Under the pieces are notes generated by a model. The model was not told the origin of the DNA, made no database searches, and saw nothing but the letters and a program-made list of their open reading frames with translations. From DATGFK01 sp040007395 (GTDB lineage: Bacteria > Chloroflexota > Anaerolineae > Aggregatilineales > UBA2796): a DNA stretch of 13,488 bases. A program made the translations under genes and the position numbers. The stretch covers positions 1 through 13,488 of the forward strand of contig JBDTVG010000045.1 of the NCBI GenBank assembly GCA_040007395.1, written 5' to 3'. Positions 8,105 through 13,488 of the stretch are shown in pieces. Position 1 is the stretch's first letter. Each line of letters starts with the position of its first letter.

Positions 8105-9124
8105 TTACTGGCGAACGTCGATCAGGATCTTGCTGAATTGACCCGGCGCACTGTCCCAGTCATGGAAGGCTTGGGGTGCTTGGTCAAATGGGTAGATCTG
8201 TGTGACGAGATCTAGAAACGGGAAGGTCTTTTCTTCCATCATTTTTATCACGGCGGGGAACACCCGCAACGCATTGCGCGAACCGAGAATATCGAGTTCC
8301 TTCCGCACAAAATCCTGCGTGTTATAGGCGACATCTTGCTTGGTGTAGCCGATATAAACGACTCGTCCAGCAAAGGCCGCTGCCTCGACTGCCAACCGGA
8401 ACGTTGCGGGCAAGCCAATCGCTTCAATGGCAACACTCACGCCTTCACCGTTAGTCAACTGGTGAACTACCGAGAGGACATCTTCTTTGGTTGAGTTTAT
8501 GGTGTGCTTGGCTCCGAATTTGCGGGCGGTTGCCAATTTGGTGTCGTCAATGTCCGTCGCGATAACCGTTGCGCCCTTGCGTGCCGCCGCACTAATCGCG
8601 CCGATGCCTACCGCGCCAGAACCCATCACCAGTACAGTATCTATCTCGGACACACGACCACGATTGGCGGCATGGTAGCCCACGCTCATCGGCTCGACCA
8701 ACGCCAATTCTTGTAGGGAGAGGATTTTGCTAGTGTAGATTTTGCTGTAATGGATGGCAAAATGCGGAGTCATAGCTCCGTCACGCTGCACACCCAATGT
8801 TTGATTGAACTGGCAGCAGTTGGGGCGACCCGCACGGCACGCCGGACACAGCCCGCACTCCGAATAGGGCGAAACCATGACCTGTGCGCCCTCTTGCAGC
8901 GCCGCCGGGACGCGATCCCCTTTGGCGATGATTGTGGCGCTGATCTCATGTCCGGGGATGCGTGGGTATGACACTAACGGGAAGGAGCCGCGATACACGT
9001 TCAGGTCGGTGCCACACAGGCCGACAAACTGCACCGCTATCAATACATCTTCGGCATTCAAGCGCGGTTCGGCAATCGAAATGATGTCGATTTTCTTGGG
9101 TTCGGGAAAGGAAATAGCGTTCAA
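8105..9124 (-). CDS. Zinc-dependent NAD dehydrogenase, medium-chain family (L-galactonate/sorbitol dehydrogenase-like)
   Basis: Encodes 339 residues. It oxidises a secondary alcohol of a sugar acid or polyol with NAD+. Catalytic-zinc ligands are Cys37 (GLCGTD), His59-Glu60 (PGHE) and Glu144 (LVEPMSVG). Structural-zinc cysteines are Cys90, Cys93, Cys96 and Cys104 (CGLCPACRAGRPNCC). The Rossmann motif GSGAVG is at 168-173, and Asp191 at the end of the second strand favours NAD over NADP. GHE..., NCC..., LGSRNA and the overall length resemble E. coli L-galactonate 5-dehydrogenase (LgoD/YjjN), although sorbitol, threonine or other MDR substrates remain possible. The start is TTG 9124: an in-frame TGA at 9134-9136 blocks any earlier start, no ATG follows soon, and GAGGT lies about 7 bases upstream. 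It follows the aldo-keto reductase by 59 bases and is probably in the same operon. Confidence 0.9.
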   Translation of the reverse strand: MNAISFPEPKKIDIISIAEPRLNAEDVLIAVQFVGLCGTDLNVYRGSFPLVSYPRIPGHEISATIIAKGDRVPAALQEGAQVMVSPYSECGLCPACRAGRPNCCQFNQTLGVQRDGAMTPHFAIHYSKIYTSKILSLQELALVEPMSVGYHAANRGRVSEIDTVLVMGSGAVGIGAISAAARKGATVIATDIDDTKLATARKFGAKHTINSTKEDVLSVVHQLTNGEGVSVAIEAIGLPATFRLAVEAAAFAGRVVYIGYTKQDVAYNTQDFVRKELDILGSRNALRVFPAVIKMMEEKTFPFLDLVTQIYPFDQAPQAFHDWDSAPGQFSKILIDVRQ

Positions 9125-9183
9125 AGTGTTACCTCATTGCCTCACACAGACAGTGCAATCCAGTGAAAAGTTGACTGACATGA

Positions 9184-10101
9184 TCAGGTATTTGACCACG
9201 TTTCGTTATGGACAGGGGCTAAAATAGCTAGCGCTTCAGTTAACAACTGCTCATCTAGCGGAGTATCCAACCACCGCACATTTTTGGCGACGATTTCCGC
9301 GTCAGCAAGACCCACGACAGTCGTCGCCACATCGGGGTTCGCCAGACTGAACTGAAAGGCAACTTGGGCAAGATCCACCCCTTTGTGCTCACAAAAAGCC
9401 CGTGCGGCGGCGGCGGCCTGTTTAATGGCATCGGACGCAGGATGCCAACTCGGCGGCCCCTGCATCGTCAGCAGTCCCATCGAAAACGGCGACGCATTGA
9501 CTATACCAACCTGCTTCGATTGCAGGTATGGGATAATGCGCTCCAAGCTGGTATCGTTCAGGCAGTAATGGCAAAAGCTCAGAATCAAATCAACGGCAGT
9601 CCGATCTAGAATTACGGGGAAATTCGTCAGCAGTAAGCCAGTAATCCCGACGAAACGCACCTTGCCCTGCTTTTGGATCTCGCGCAGGGCGGGCAGCGTT
9701 TCATCGACAATTTGATCGGGGGAACTGAACTCTATATCATGGCACTGAATAATATCCAGATAATCGACCTGTAAGCGGCTCAGGCTTTCATCAACGCTGG
9801 ACTTGACTCGTGCCGCTGAATAGTCGAAATTGCCGGAGCCATAGCGCCCGACTTTGGTTGCCAAAATATAGCTATCGCGCTGGATACCCTTCAACGCAGT
9901 GCCCAGCACGGTTTCGGCTTTGGTTGCTCCATAGTAGGGCGCAACATCAAAATAGTTAATGCCAAGCTCAAGCGCGGTATGGACGGCGCGAGTTGCCTGA
10001 TCTTGTTGAACTTCACCAAAGACACCGCCCAAAGGCGATGCACCATAACCTATGATAGATGTTTTTAACCCAGTATTACCAAGTTCTCGATAACGCATCA
10101 A
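9184..10101 (-). CDS. Aldo-keto reductase, L-galactose/L-fucose dehydrogenase-like
   Basis: Encodes 305 residues of a TIM-barrel NAD(P)-dependent oxidoreductase. The AKR catalytic tetrad is visible: Asp52, Tyr57 (FDVAPYYG), Lys83 (ATKVGRYG) and His121 (QCHDIEF). The sequence follows plant L-galactose dehydrogenase closely in GASPLGGVFG, in CHDIEF.S.DQIV.ET.PAL, in FVGITGL and in SPFSMGLLT.QGPP.WHPAS. The likely reaction is oxidation of L-galactose, L-fucose or a related aldose at C1 to the lactone. TTG 10101 is followed directly by ATG 10098, and the ATG is the more probable start; GAG lies 9 bases before it. The product acid would suit the downstream dehydrogenase, and the upstream LacI-type gene probably regulates both. 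The exact sugar cannot be told from sequence alone. Confidence 0.9.
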   Translation of the reverse strand: MMRYRELGNTGLKTSIIGYGASPLGGVFGEVQQDQATRAVHTALELGINYFDVAPYYGATKAETVLGTALKGIQRDSYILATKVGRYGSGNFDYSAARVKSSVDESLSRLQVDYLDIIQCHDIEFSSPDQIVDETLPALREIQKQGKVRFVGITGLLLTNFPVILDRTAVDLILSFCHYCLNDTSLERIIPYLQSKQVGIVNASPFSMGLLTMQGPPSWHPASDAIKQAAAAARAFCEHKGVDLAQVAFQFSLANPDVATTVVGLADAEIVAKNVRWLDTPLDEQLLTEALAILAPVHNETWSNT

Positions 10102-10121
10102 ATGATTCTCATTTCACCTAG

Positions 10122-10136
10122 TTGTTAAAATAACAA
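10122..10136. promoter_or_regulatory. Palindrome in the leader of the reductase operon
   Basis: TTGTTA-AAA-TAACAA is a perfect inverted repeat 21-35 bases before the reductase start, inside the predicted transcript leader. It could be a second operator or a small RNA hairpin. It has no run of T on either side, so it is not a classical terminator of the upstream lacI-type gene. Confidence 0.35.
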
Positions 10137-10164
10137 TATTATTTGCCGCACTAACTGGGGTGTG

Positions 10165-10178
10165 TGGTACGCATACCA
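10165..10178. promoter_or_regulatory. Candidate operator for the LacI-family regulator
   Basis: TGGTACGCATACCA has 5-base arms (TGGTA/TACCA), pairs at 12 of 14 positions, and overlaps the predicted transcription start of the reductase operon (about 10178). A roughly 14-bp palindrome with a GC-containing centre at the start site is the expected form and place of a LacI-family repressor site. I found no second copy upstream of the regulator gene. A further short palindrome, CCCA-AAA-TGGG (10193-10203), sits between the -10 and -35 boxes. Confidence 0.45.
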
Positions 10179-10184
10179 GATAAA

Positions 10185-10213
10185 ATTCTATGCCCAAAAT
10201 GGGTGCATGTCAA
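10185..10213 (-). promoter_or_regulatory. Strong sigma70-type promoter of the reductase-dehydrogenase operon
   Basis: On the minus strand TTGACA (10208-10213, perfect -35) and TAGAAT (10185-10190, 5 of 6 of the -10 consensus) are separated by exactly 17 bases. The predicted start is near 10178, giving a leader of about 80 bases. The promoter lies just after the end of the lacI-type gene, so the enzymes are expressed separately from it. Confidence 0.75.
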
Positions 10214-10224
10214 ATCGGTTTTCG

Positions 10225-11247
10225 CTAGGCGTGGGTGCTATTCGGACTAATCGCTCGACAGGATTGGCGGATGATCAGTTCAGTCGGCAGGATGATGTCG
10301 CGGTTATCGGATAGCTGCTCGCCATTGATTTTCGCGAGCAGCAGTTCTGTCGCCTGATAGCCCATGTCGTAGGCTGGCTGAACCGCCACCGTCAGAAAAG
10401 GATCGATGACCAGCATGAGCGGGAGATCGTCAAAGCACACGACAGAGATCGAGTCAGGGACATGGATTCCCGCCTCGTGCAATGCCTTCAGGACTCCAAT
10501 AGCGATAAAATTGTTGCCGGCAAAAATCGCGGTTGGCCTTGCCGACATCTCCAGAATCTGCTGAGTCATGTCGAAGCCGCTGTCTTGCCTGAACTCGCCA
10601 AAAATAATCAGCGAAGGATCGATCTCAACCCCAAAGGTGGAGCACGCCTGCTTGTAACCGCGAACACGTTCCGTACTACTCGATAGATGTTCTGGGCCAG
10701 TCAGCATGGCGATCCGCCGGTGGCCTAAGCTAATCAGGTAATCTATCAGTTGATAGGCTCCGCCCACCGAATCGCCCCGGACGACATCGACCTGTACATC
10801 TGGAACGCGACGATCCAAGAGCACCAGCGGCACACCCTGACTCTGAATAGCTTCAATCGTCTCTGGGCTGGAATAAGCAGGGACTAGCAAAAAGCCATCG
10901 GTCTGCCGCTCCAACAACAAGCGCACATAATTATTCTGTTTGGCGCGGTTCTCATCCGTGTTGCACAGCATCACGCTGTAATTGTATTTGCTGGCAGCGT
11001 CTTCCACGCCCCGCGTGACTGTTGTCCAGAACGGGTTAGTAATGTCGGAGACAACCAACGCTAGCGTGCTGGTTTTCTTGAAGCGCAGGCTTTGCGCGAG
11101 TTTGTTGGGAATATATTGCAGTTCAGCAATGGCGGCTTCGACCCGGTGGCGGGTTTCGGCGCTCACGTACCCTGCATTATTAATAACCCGTGAGACGGTA
11201 ATTGGGGCAACCCCGGCCTTGTTAGCGACATCGCGTATACTTGTCAT
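10225..11247 (-). CDS. LacI-family transcriptional regulator
   Basis: Encodes 340 residues, the normal family length. The N-terminal helix-turn-helix (about residues 3-24: IRDVANKAGV.PITVSRVIN) is followed by the hinge helix (YIPNKLAQSLR, about 46-56). A periplasmic-binding-protein-like sugar-sensing domain follows, with NPFW, LLLERQTDGFLL, LGHRRIAMLTGP, RVRGYKQA, FAGNNFIAIGVL and SVVCFDD. The residues at the DNA-specificity positions are Pro-Ile (GVAPITVSR), unlike LacI (Tyr-Gln). The start ATG 11247 has GAGGG 4 bases upstream. It most likely represses the downstream reductase and dehydrogenase genes until their sugar or its acid appears. The gene is intact. No clear promoter is seen directly upstream. 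Confidence 0.93.
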   Translation of the reverse strand: MTSIRDVANKAGVAPITVSRVINNAGYVSAETRHRVEAAIAELQYIPNKLAQSLRFKKTSTLALVVSDITNPFWTTVTRGVEDAASKYNYSVMLCNTDENRAKQNNYVRLLLERQTDGFLLVPAYSSPETIEAIQSQGVPLVLLDRRVPDVQVDVVRGDSVGGAYQLIDYLISLGHRRIAMLTGPEHLSSSTERVRGYKQACSTFGVEIDPSLIIFGEFRQDSGFDMTQQILEMSARPTAIFAGNNFIAIGVLKALHEAGIHVPDSISVVCFDDLPLMLVIDPFLTVAVQPAYDMGYQATELLLAKINGEQLSDNRDIILPTELIIRQSCRAISPNSTHA

Positions 11248-11312
11248 GATCCCTCGTTATCCAGCTGTGGCGAGACCTAAAAAAGTAAGTCGCACCTTGA
11301 TAGCCAATCATC

Positions 11313-11485
11313 TTAATAACTCACGTTACGCAGAAGGTGTTTTTAGGCAAAACAGCCCTCACCCTAAATCTCTCTCCCATAGGCGAGGGACTTTCCACCA
11401 GACTGATCTTGCTCCCCTCGCCTGCGGGAGAGGGCCGGGGGTGAGGACCATCTAGCATAAAATAGTCGTGCGTAAGGTGAATTAA
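11313..11485. mobile_element. MITE-like element with terminal inverted repeats and target duplication
   Basis: The left end TTAATAACTCACGTTACGCA (11313-11332) matches the complement of the right end TGCGTAAGGTGAATTAA (11469-11485), apart from a 3-base gap and one mismatch. The 173-bp unit is flanked on both sides by TCATC (11308-11312 and 11486-11490), as expected for a 5-bp target-site duplication. It has no coding capacity. A copy of the intergenic inverted-repeat element fills its centre. This fits a non-autonomous transposon moved by a transposase encoded elsewhere. It lies upstream of the lacI-type gene and may influence its expression. Confidence 0.6.
11355..11447. repeat. Intergenic inverted-repeat element, copy 2 (inside the MITE)
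   Basis: Begins GCCCTCACCCTAAATCTCTC and ends GGCCGGGGGTGAGGAC. Its outer arms are complementary and the interior has two hairpin-forming parts, as in the copy at 7994-8090. It lies centrally within the 11313-11485 element. Confidence 0.75.
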
Positions 11486-11550
11486 TCATCCTAATATCCT
11501 ACCAGAGCATTGGCAAAGCCGCTTATCATCAGAGCAGTGCATCAAAATCG

Positions 11551-11600
11551 TCCTCACCCTAAATTCCTCTCCACTACGTAGCCGAGGGCTATGGGCACTT
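11551..11600. repeat. Intergenic inverted-repeat element, copy 3 (half)
   Basis: TCCTCACCCTAAATTCCTCT matches the left arm of the other copies. After the degenerate CCGAGGGCT the similarity fades and no right arm is found, so this copy is truncated. The rest of 11486-11632 shows nothing I can interpret. Confidence 0.55.
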
Positions 11601-11632
11601 TCAAGGGTAAGTTTTGGCTGATTTCGAAAAAG

Positions 11633-11686
11633 CGATTGGCTTCTGTTAGGCTTAGGTTACGAGCAAAAGTCCACAGAAACCAATCG
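11633..11686 (+). promoter_or_regulatory. Inverted repeat upstream of the transposase remnant
   Basis: CGATTGGCTTCTG (11633-11645) and CAGAAACCAATCG (11674-11686) are complementary with one mismatch across a 28-base loop. The right arm ends immediately before the transposase ribosome-binding site. Such hairpins are common near IS ends and can limit transposase expression; it may also include the left terminal repeat of the IS. Confidence 0.4.
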
Positions 11687-11694
11687 AGGAAATA

Positions 11695-12210
11695 ATGGCG
11701 TACAGTGGCGAATTAATCAATGGAATGTTGCTACTCTTGGAGGCGCACCGCGGGATATTGAGCGGGTGTATTGGCGGGCCATGGGACTGGTGTTGGGCGA
11801 AATCTTCGCGTTTAAGCCGCATCGGGTGACGGATTTACTGAGGGCGCTGGGTTTGGTGGAAGAAGACTGGGGAGCAAGGTATCGGCGGTTTCAGCATCTG
11901 CCACGCTGCATGGCGGAGCGGGCTGGGTAGGTAATGGTCCAGCAGACGCTGGCACACGTGGGGGGCGGCGGTGTATATCATCGGTGGGGATTGCACCCAA
12001 GTACCGTGCGATAGTCAGAAATTGGAAGGCAGCGCGTGGCTGAAATATCCGCGTAATCCGCCGTGGAAGGTAGGCATCCATCGGGTGCAACGTTTTTTTA
12101 ACGGGAGTTGGCTATTGCTGACTTGGGCTTGGCAATGCTGGGAACTCGAAGTCGCACATCGCGAGGTTAAGTTTCTCTTGGGCTTGGGCGATAAACAATG
12201 TCACCCGCCC
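11695..12210 (+). pseudogene. DDE-type transposase, degraded by frameshifts, a stop and internal deletion
   Basis: GAGGAAAT precedes ATG 11695, which opens MAYSGELINGMLLLLEAHRG. The reading then shifts frame to ERVYWRAMGLVLGEIFAFKP and RVTDLLRALGLVEEDWGARY (about 11754-11880), typical of an IS transposase N-terminus. An in-frame TAG (11928-11930) is followed by VMVQQTLAHV. A further shift near the G-rich run at 11959-11970 leads to IIGGDCTQVP (probable first catalytic Asp), WLKYPRNPPWKVGIHRVQRF, and then directly to WELEVAHREVK and LGLGDKQC. The latter belongs near the C-terminal catalytic Glu, so most of the catalytic core between them has been deleted. The true C-terminus and right IS end are missing. 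I did not assign an IS family. It cannot be active. Confidence 0.75.
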
Positions 12211-12621
12211 TTGGCAGGCGACTCGGCTCGTCGCGACAAAGACGGCGACATCTGGATCATCGGGCGCATCGATGACGTGATCAAGGTCAGTGGCTATCGG
12301 CTTGGCAAGGCAGAGGTGGAAAGCGGCTTGGTCAGCCATCCAGCAGTTGCCGAAGCCGCCGCGATTGGCCTGCCCCACGAACTGCGCGGCAATATCATCT
12401 ATGCCTACTGCATCCTGCGAAACGGCTTTGAACCGTCGCCACAGCTTGAGGAAACGCTCAAGGATCACATTCGCCACGAGATCGGCCCGATTGCCGTTCC
12501 CTCTAAGATCGAGTTTGTGACGGCGCTACCCAAGACTCGCAGCGGTAAGATCATGCGGCGGGTGTTGAAGGCACGTGCTACAGGCCAGCCCGAAGGCGAC
12601 ATCAGCACGCTGGAAGAATAG
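12211..12621 (+). pseudogene. acs: Acetyl-CoA synthetase 3' fragment, fused in frame to transposase remains
   Basis: The last ~137 codons before TAG 12619-12621 are the small C-terminal domain of AMP-forming acetyl-CoA synthetase: AGDSARRDKDGDIWI, the hinge motif GRIDDVIKVSGYRLG, VSHPAVAEAAAIGLPHE, and LPKTRSGKIMRR with the conserved lysine. The large ATP/acetate-binding domain (about 500 residues) is absent. The frame continues upstream without a stop into the transposase remains to GTG 11971, giving a 216-codon chimera. It probably arose when a deletion between an inserted IS and acs joined the two. The fragment is well preserved in sequence, suggesting a recent event, but enzyme activity is not expected. 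Confidence 0.88.
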
Positions 12622-12631
12622 ACGTTAAGAG

Positions 12632-12706
12632 CACCCTCGTCCAAAGTCCCTCTCCCAAAAGAGAGGGACTGACAAACCCGCCATTTCTCTCTTTCTCTTG
12701 GGAGAG
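12632..12706. repeat. Intergenic inverted-repeat element, copy 4, with a perfect hairpin
   Basis: Begins CACCCTCGTCCAAAGTCCCT. AGTCCCTCTC (12645-12654) and GAGAGGGACT (12661-12670) form a perfect 10-bp stem with a CCAAAA loop. A second, looser set (TCTCTCTTTCTCTTGGGAGAGA) follows. It lies just after the acs stop and may act as a transcription terminator or RNA-stabilising hairpin, although it has no T run. From 12707 to 12881 I see nothing convincing. Confidence 0.6.
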
Positions 12707-12881
12707 ACAAAGCGATTTAGCAAATACTTGTTAGAAGCCAAATAGAGGTATGAAAGAGATTCAAGGCGAAATTTATTGTGGCACTCAATGCAATTGGTAA
12801 ATGTGGCTTTTCTATACCGCTGTCGCTCTTGGCTTCAATAGCCTGAATCAGTTCGTAGATTGTCAGATAAACGAAGTCTCC

Positions 12882-13433
12882 TTACACCTCCAATCTATCT
12901 TGGATAATATTGGCAAGCAATGTCCACAGATCTTCAGTGTACTTCTGCACCTGCGGGTCTCTCAAGTATTGTGACTCCATAGGAGGCAAATTTTCCTCGC
13001 CAGCATCTAGCCTAAGCGATATATCCCAATCTGAGGGGTATTTTCTGGCCCAATATTCATAACGTCTAGCGCCAATAGAATTGGCAATCGCACCACTTGC
13101 TAGATCAATGCATACTTGAGGTTCATGTTGATGACGTATTGCACTTTTGACTAAAGCTAAGGCTTCTATGAAACCATTTGAACCCGGACTAGGAAAGCCT
13201 TCGCCATATACTGGAAAAGAAGCTGGTCGCTCGATAACTTGACCGCTTTCCATTAAGTTGAGCAGTTCGCGCGACCACGTAACTTCTGGGTGATAGTACT
13301 CAAATGTTGGCAAATAGGCTTTTACTTGCTCCAATGCGACTTTGATAGCATCGGGTATCTTCATTTGCTCAAGTAATGCTTCAAGTATGCCTTCGCATCT
13401 GGCCCAATCGTGTTCCATGATATTTTGGAGCAA
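12882..13433 (-). CDS. Hypothetical soluble protein
   Basis: I do not recognise this protein. The frame starts at TTG 13433 (183 residues), but ATG 13418 (178 residues) is the more likely start; neither has a clear ribosome-binding site. There is no signal peptide or membrane segment. It is acidic and aromatic-rich, probably largely helical, with HPEVTWSRELLNLMESGQ (about 48-65), a Pro/Gly loop (FPVYGEGFPSPGSNG) and WARKYPSDWDISLRLD in the C-terminal half. The C-terminus (LWTLLANIIQDRLEV) looks complete. Its size and style resemble proteins encoded near toxin/immunity or Rhs-type loci, but no partner is visible here and the comparison is only an impression. AT-rich codon use and its place next to the scrapyard region suggest an accessory gene. 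Confidence 0.65.
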   Translation of the reverse strand: MLQNIMEHDWARCEGILEALLEQMKIPDAIKVALEQVKAYLPTFEYYHPEVTWSRELLNLMESGQVIERPASFPVYGEGFPSPGSNGFIEALALVKSAIRHQHEPQVCIDLASGAIANSIGARRYEYWARKYPSDWDISLRLDAGEENLPPMESQYLRDPQVQKYTEDLWTLLANIIQDRLEV

Positions 13434-13488
13434 GCTAGTGGTCAGATCAGATAGGAGTTAAAGGAAACGGCTATACTAAAAGCAAGGG

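Noticed and set aside
11449..11490. A promoter for the lacI-type gene at the right end of the MITE (TGCTAGATG on the minus strand)
   Set aside because: The -10-like box resembles the permease promoter, but no -35 box is at suitable spacing, and the hairpin repeat lies between it and the gene. Too weak to list.
11812..12090. A 92-codon minus-strand open frame
   Set aside because: It is antisense to the transposase remnant, proline- and alanine-rich without motifs, and is explained as a shadow of it.
7994..12706. The repeated hairpin elements as a CRISPR array
   Set aside because: The copies are kilobases apart, of unequal length and internally palindromic, with no regular spacers and no cas genes.
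12740..12880. A short frame on the minus strand reading VYLTIYELIQAIEAKS
   Set aside because: It has no start codon, ribosome-binding site or family similarity, and is too short to support.

Overview
The window looks like a chromosome segment from a Chloroflexota-type bacterium, with Herpetosiphon/Chloroflexus relatives as the best guess. The evidence is indirect: a moderate GC level; several copies of an intergenic repeat built on CCCTCACCCTAAATCCCTCTCC and its complement, a style I associate with that phylum; a divergent GltB of the GDGCGLLTDIPR class; and sigma70-like promoters with frequent TTG starts. I could not check the taxonomy.

Layout, from left to right. Positions 1-4650 (minus) hold a glutamate synthase large-subunit gene that runs off the left edge. 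Its last visible ~55 codons are not ordinary GltB sequence but resemble a GlcG/HbpS-like (DUF336) domain, so it is probably a GltB-HbpS fusion. Positions 4651-5208 are non-coding leader plus a decayed GAF-domain gene. Positions 5209-7902 (minus) are a two-gene unit: a polysaccharide-type ABC-2 permease followed 3 bases later by a membrane-anchored beta-propeller protein, with its own extended -10 promoter at 7939-7968. Positions 8105-11247 (minus) form a sugar-oxidation cassette: a LacI-family regulator, an L-galactose/L-fucose dehydrogenase-like aldo-keto reductase and a zinc-dependent NAD dehydrogenase. A near-consensus promoter and palindromic operator candidates lie between the regulator and the two enzymes.

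Positions 11248-12881 are a scrapyard. It contains a 173-bp MITE-like element with terminal inverted repeats and a 5-bp target duplication, carrying a copy of the intergenic repeat inside it; a half repeat; a frameshifted and deleted DDE transposase gene (plus strand); and the last 137 codons of an acetyl-CoA synthetase gene joined in frame to the transposase remains. Positions 12882-13433 (minus) encode an unrecognised soluble protein of about 178 residues.

How the parts may work together: the cassette probably oxidises an L-sugar to its lactone or acid and then oxidises the secondary alcohol, under control of the adjacent LacI-type repressor. The permease and propeller are probably co-translated and act at the cytoplasmic membrane in cell-surface glycan export, but no ATPase partner is present here. 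GltB makes glutamate from glutamine and 2-oxoglutarate; its small subunit is not in the window. The most noteworthy points are the GltB C-terminal fusion, the permease-propeller pair, the nested mobile repeat and the transposase-ACS chimera.
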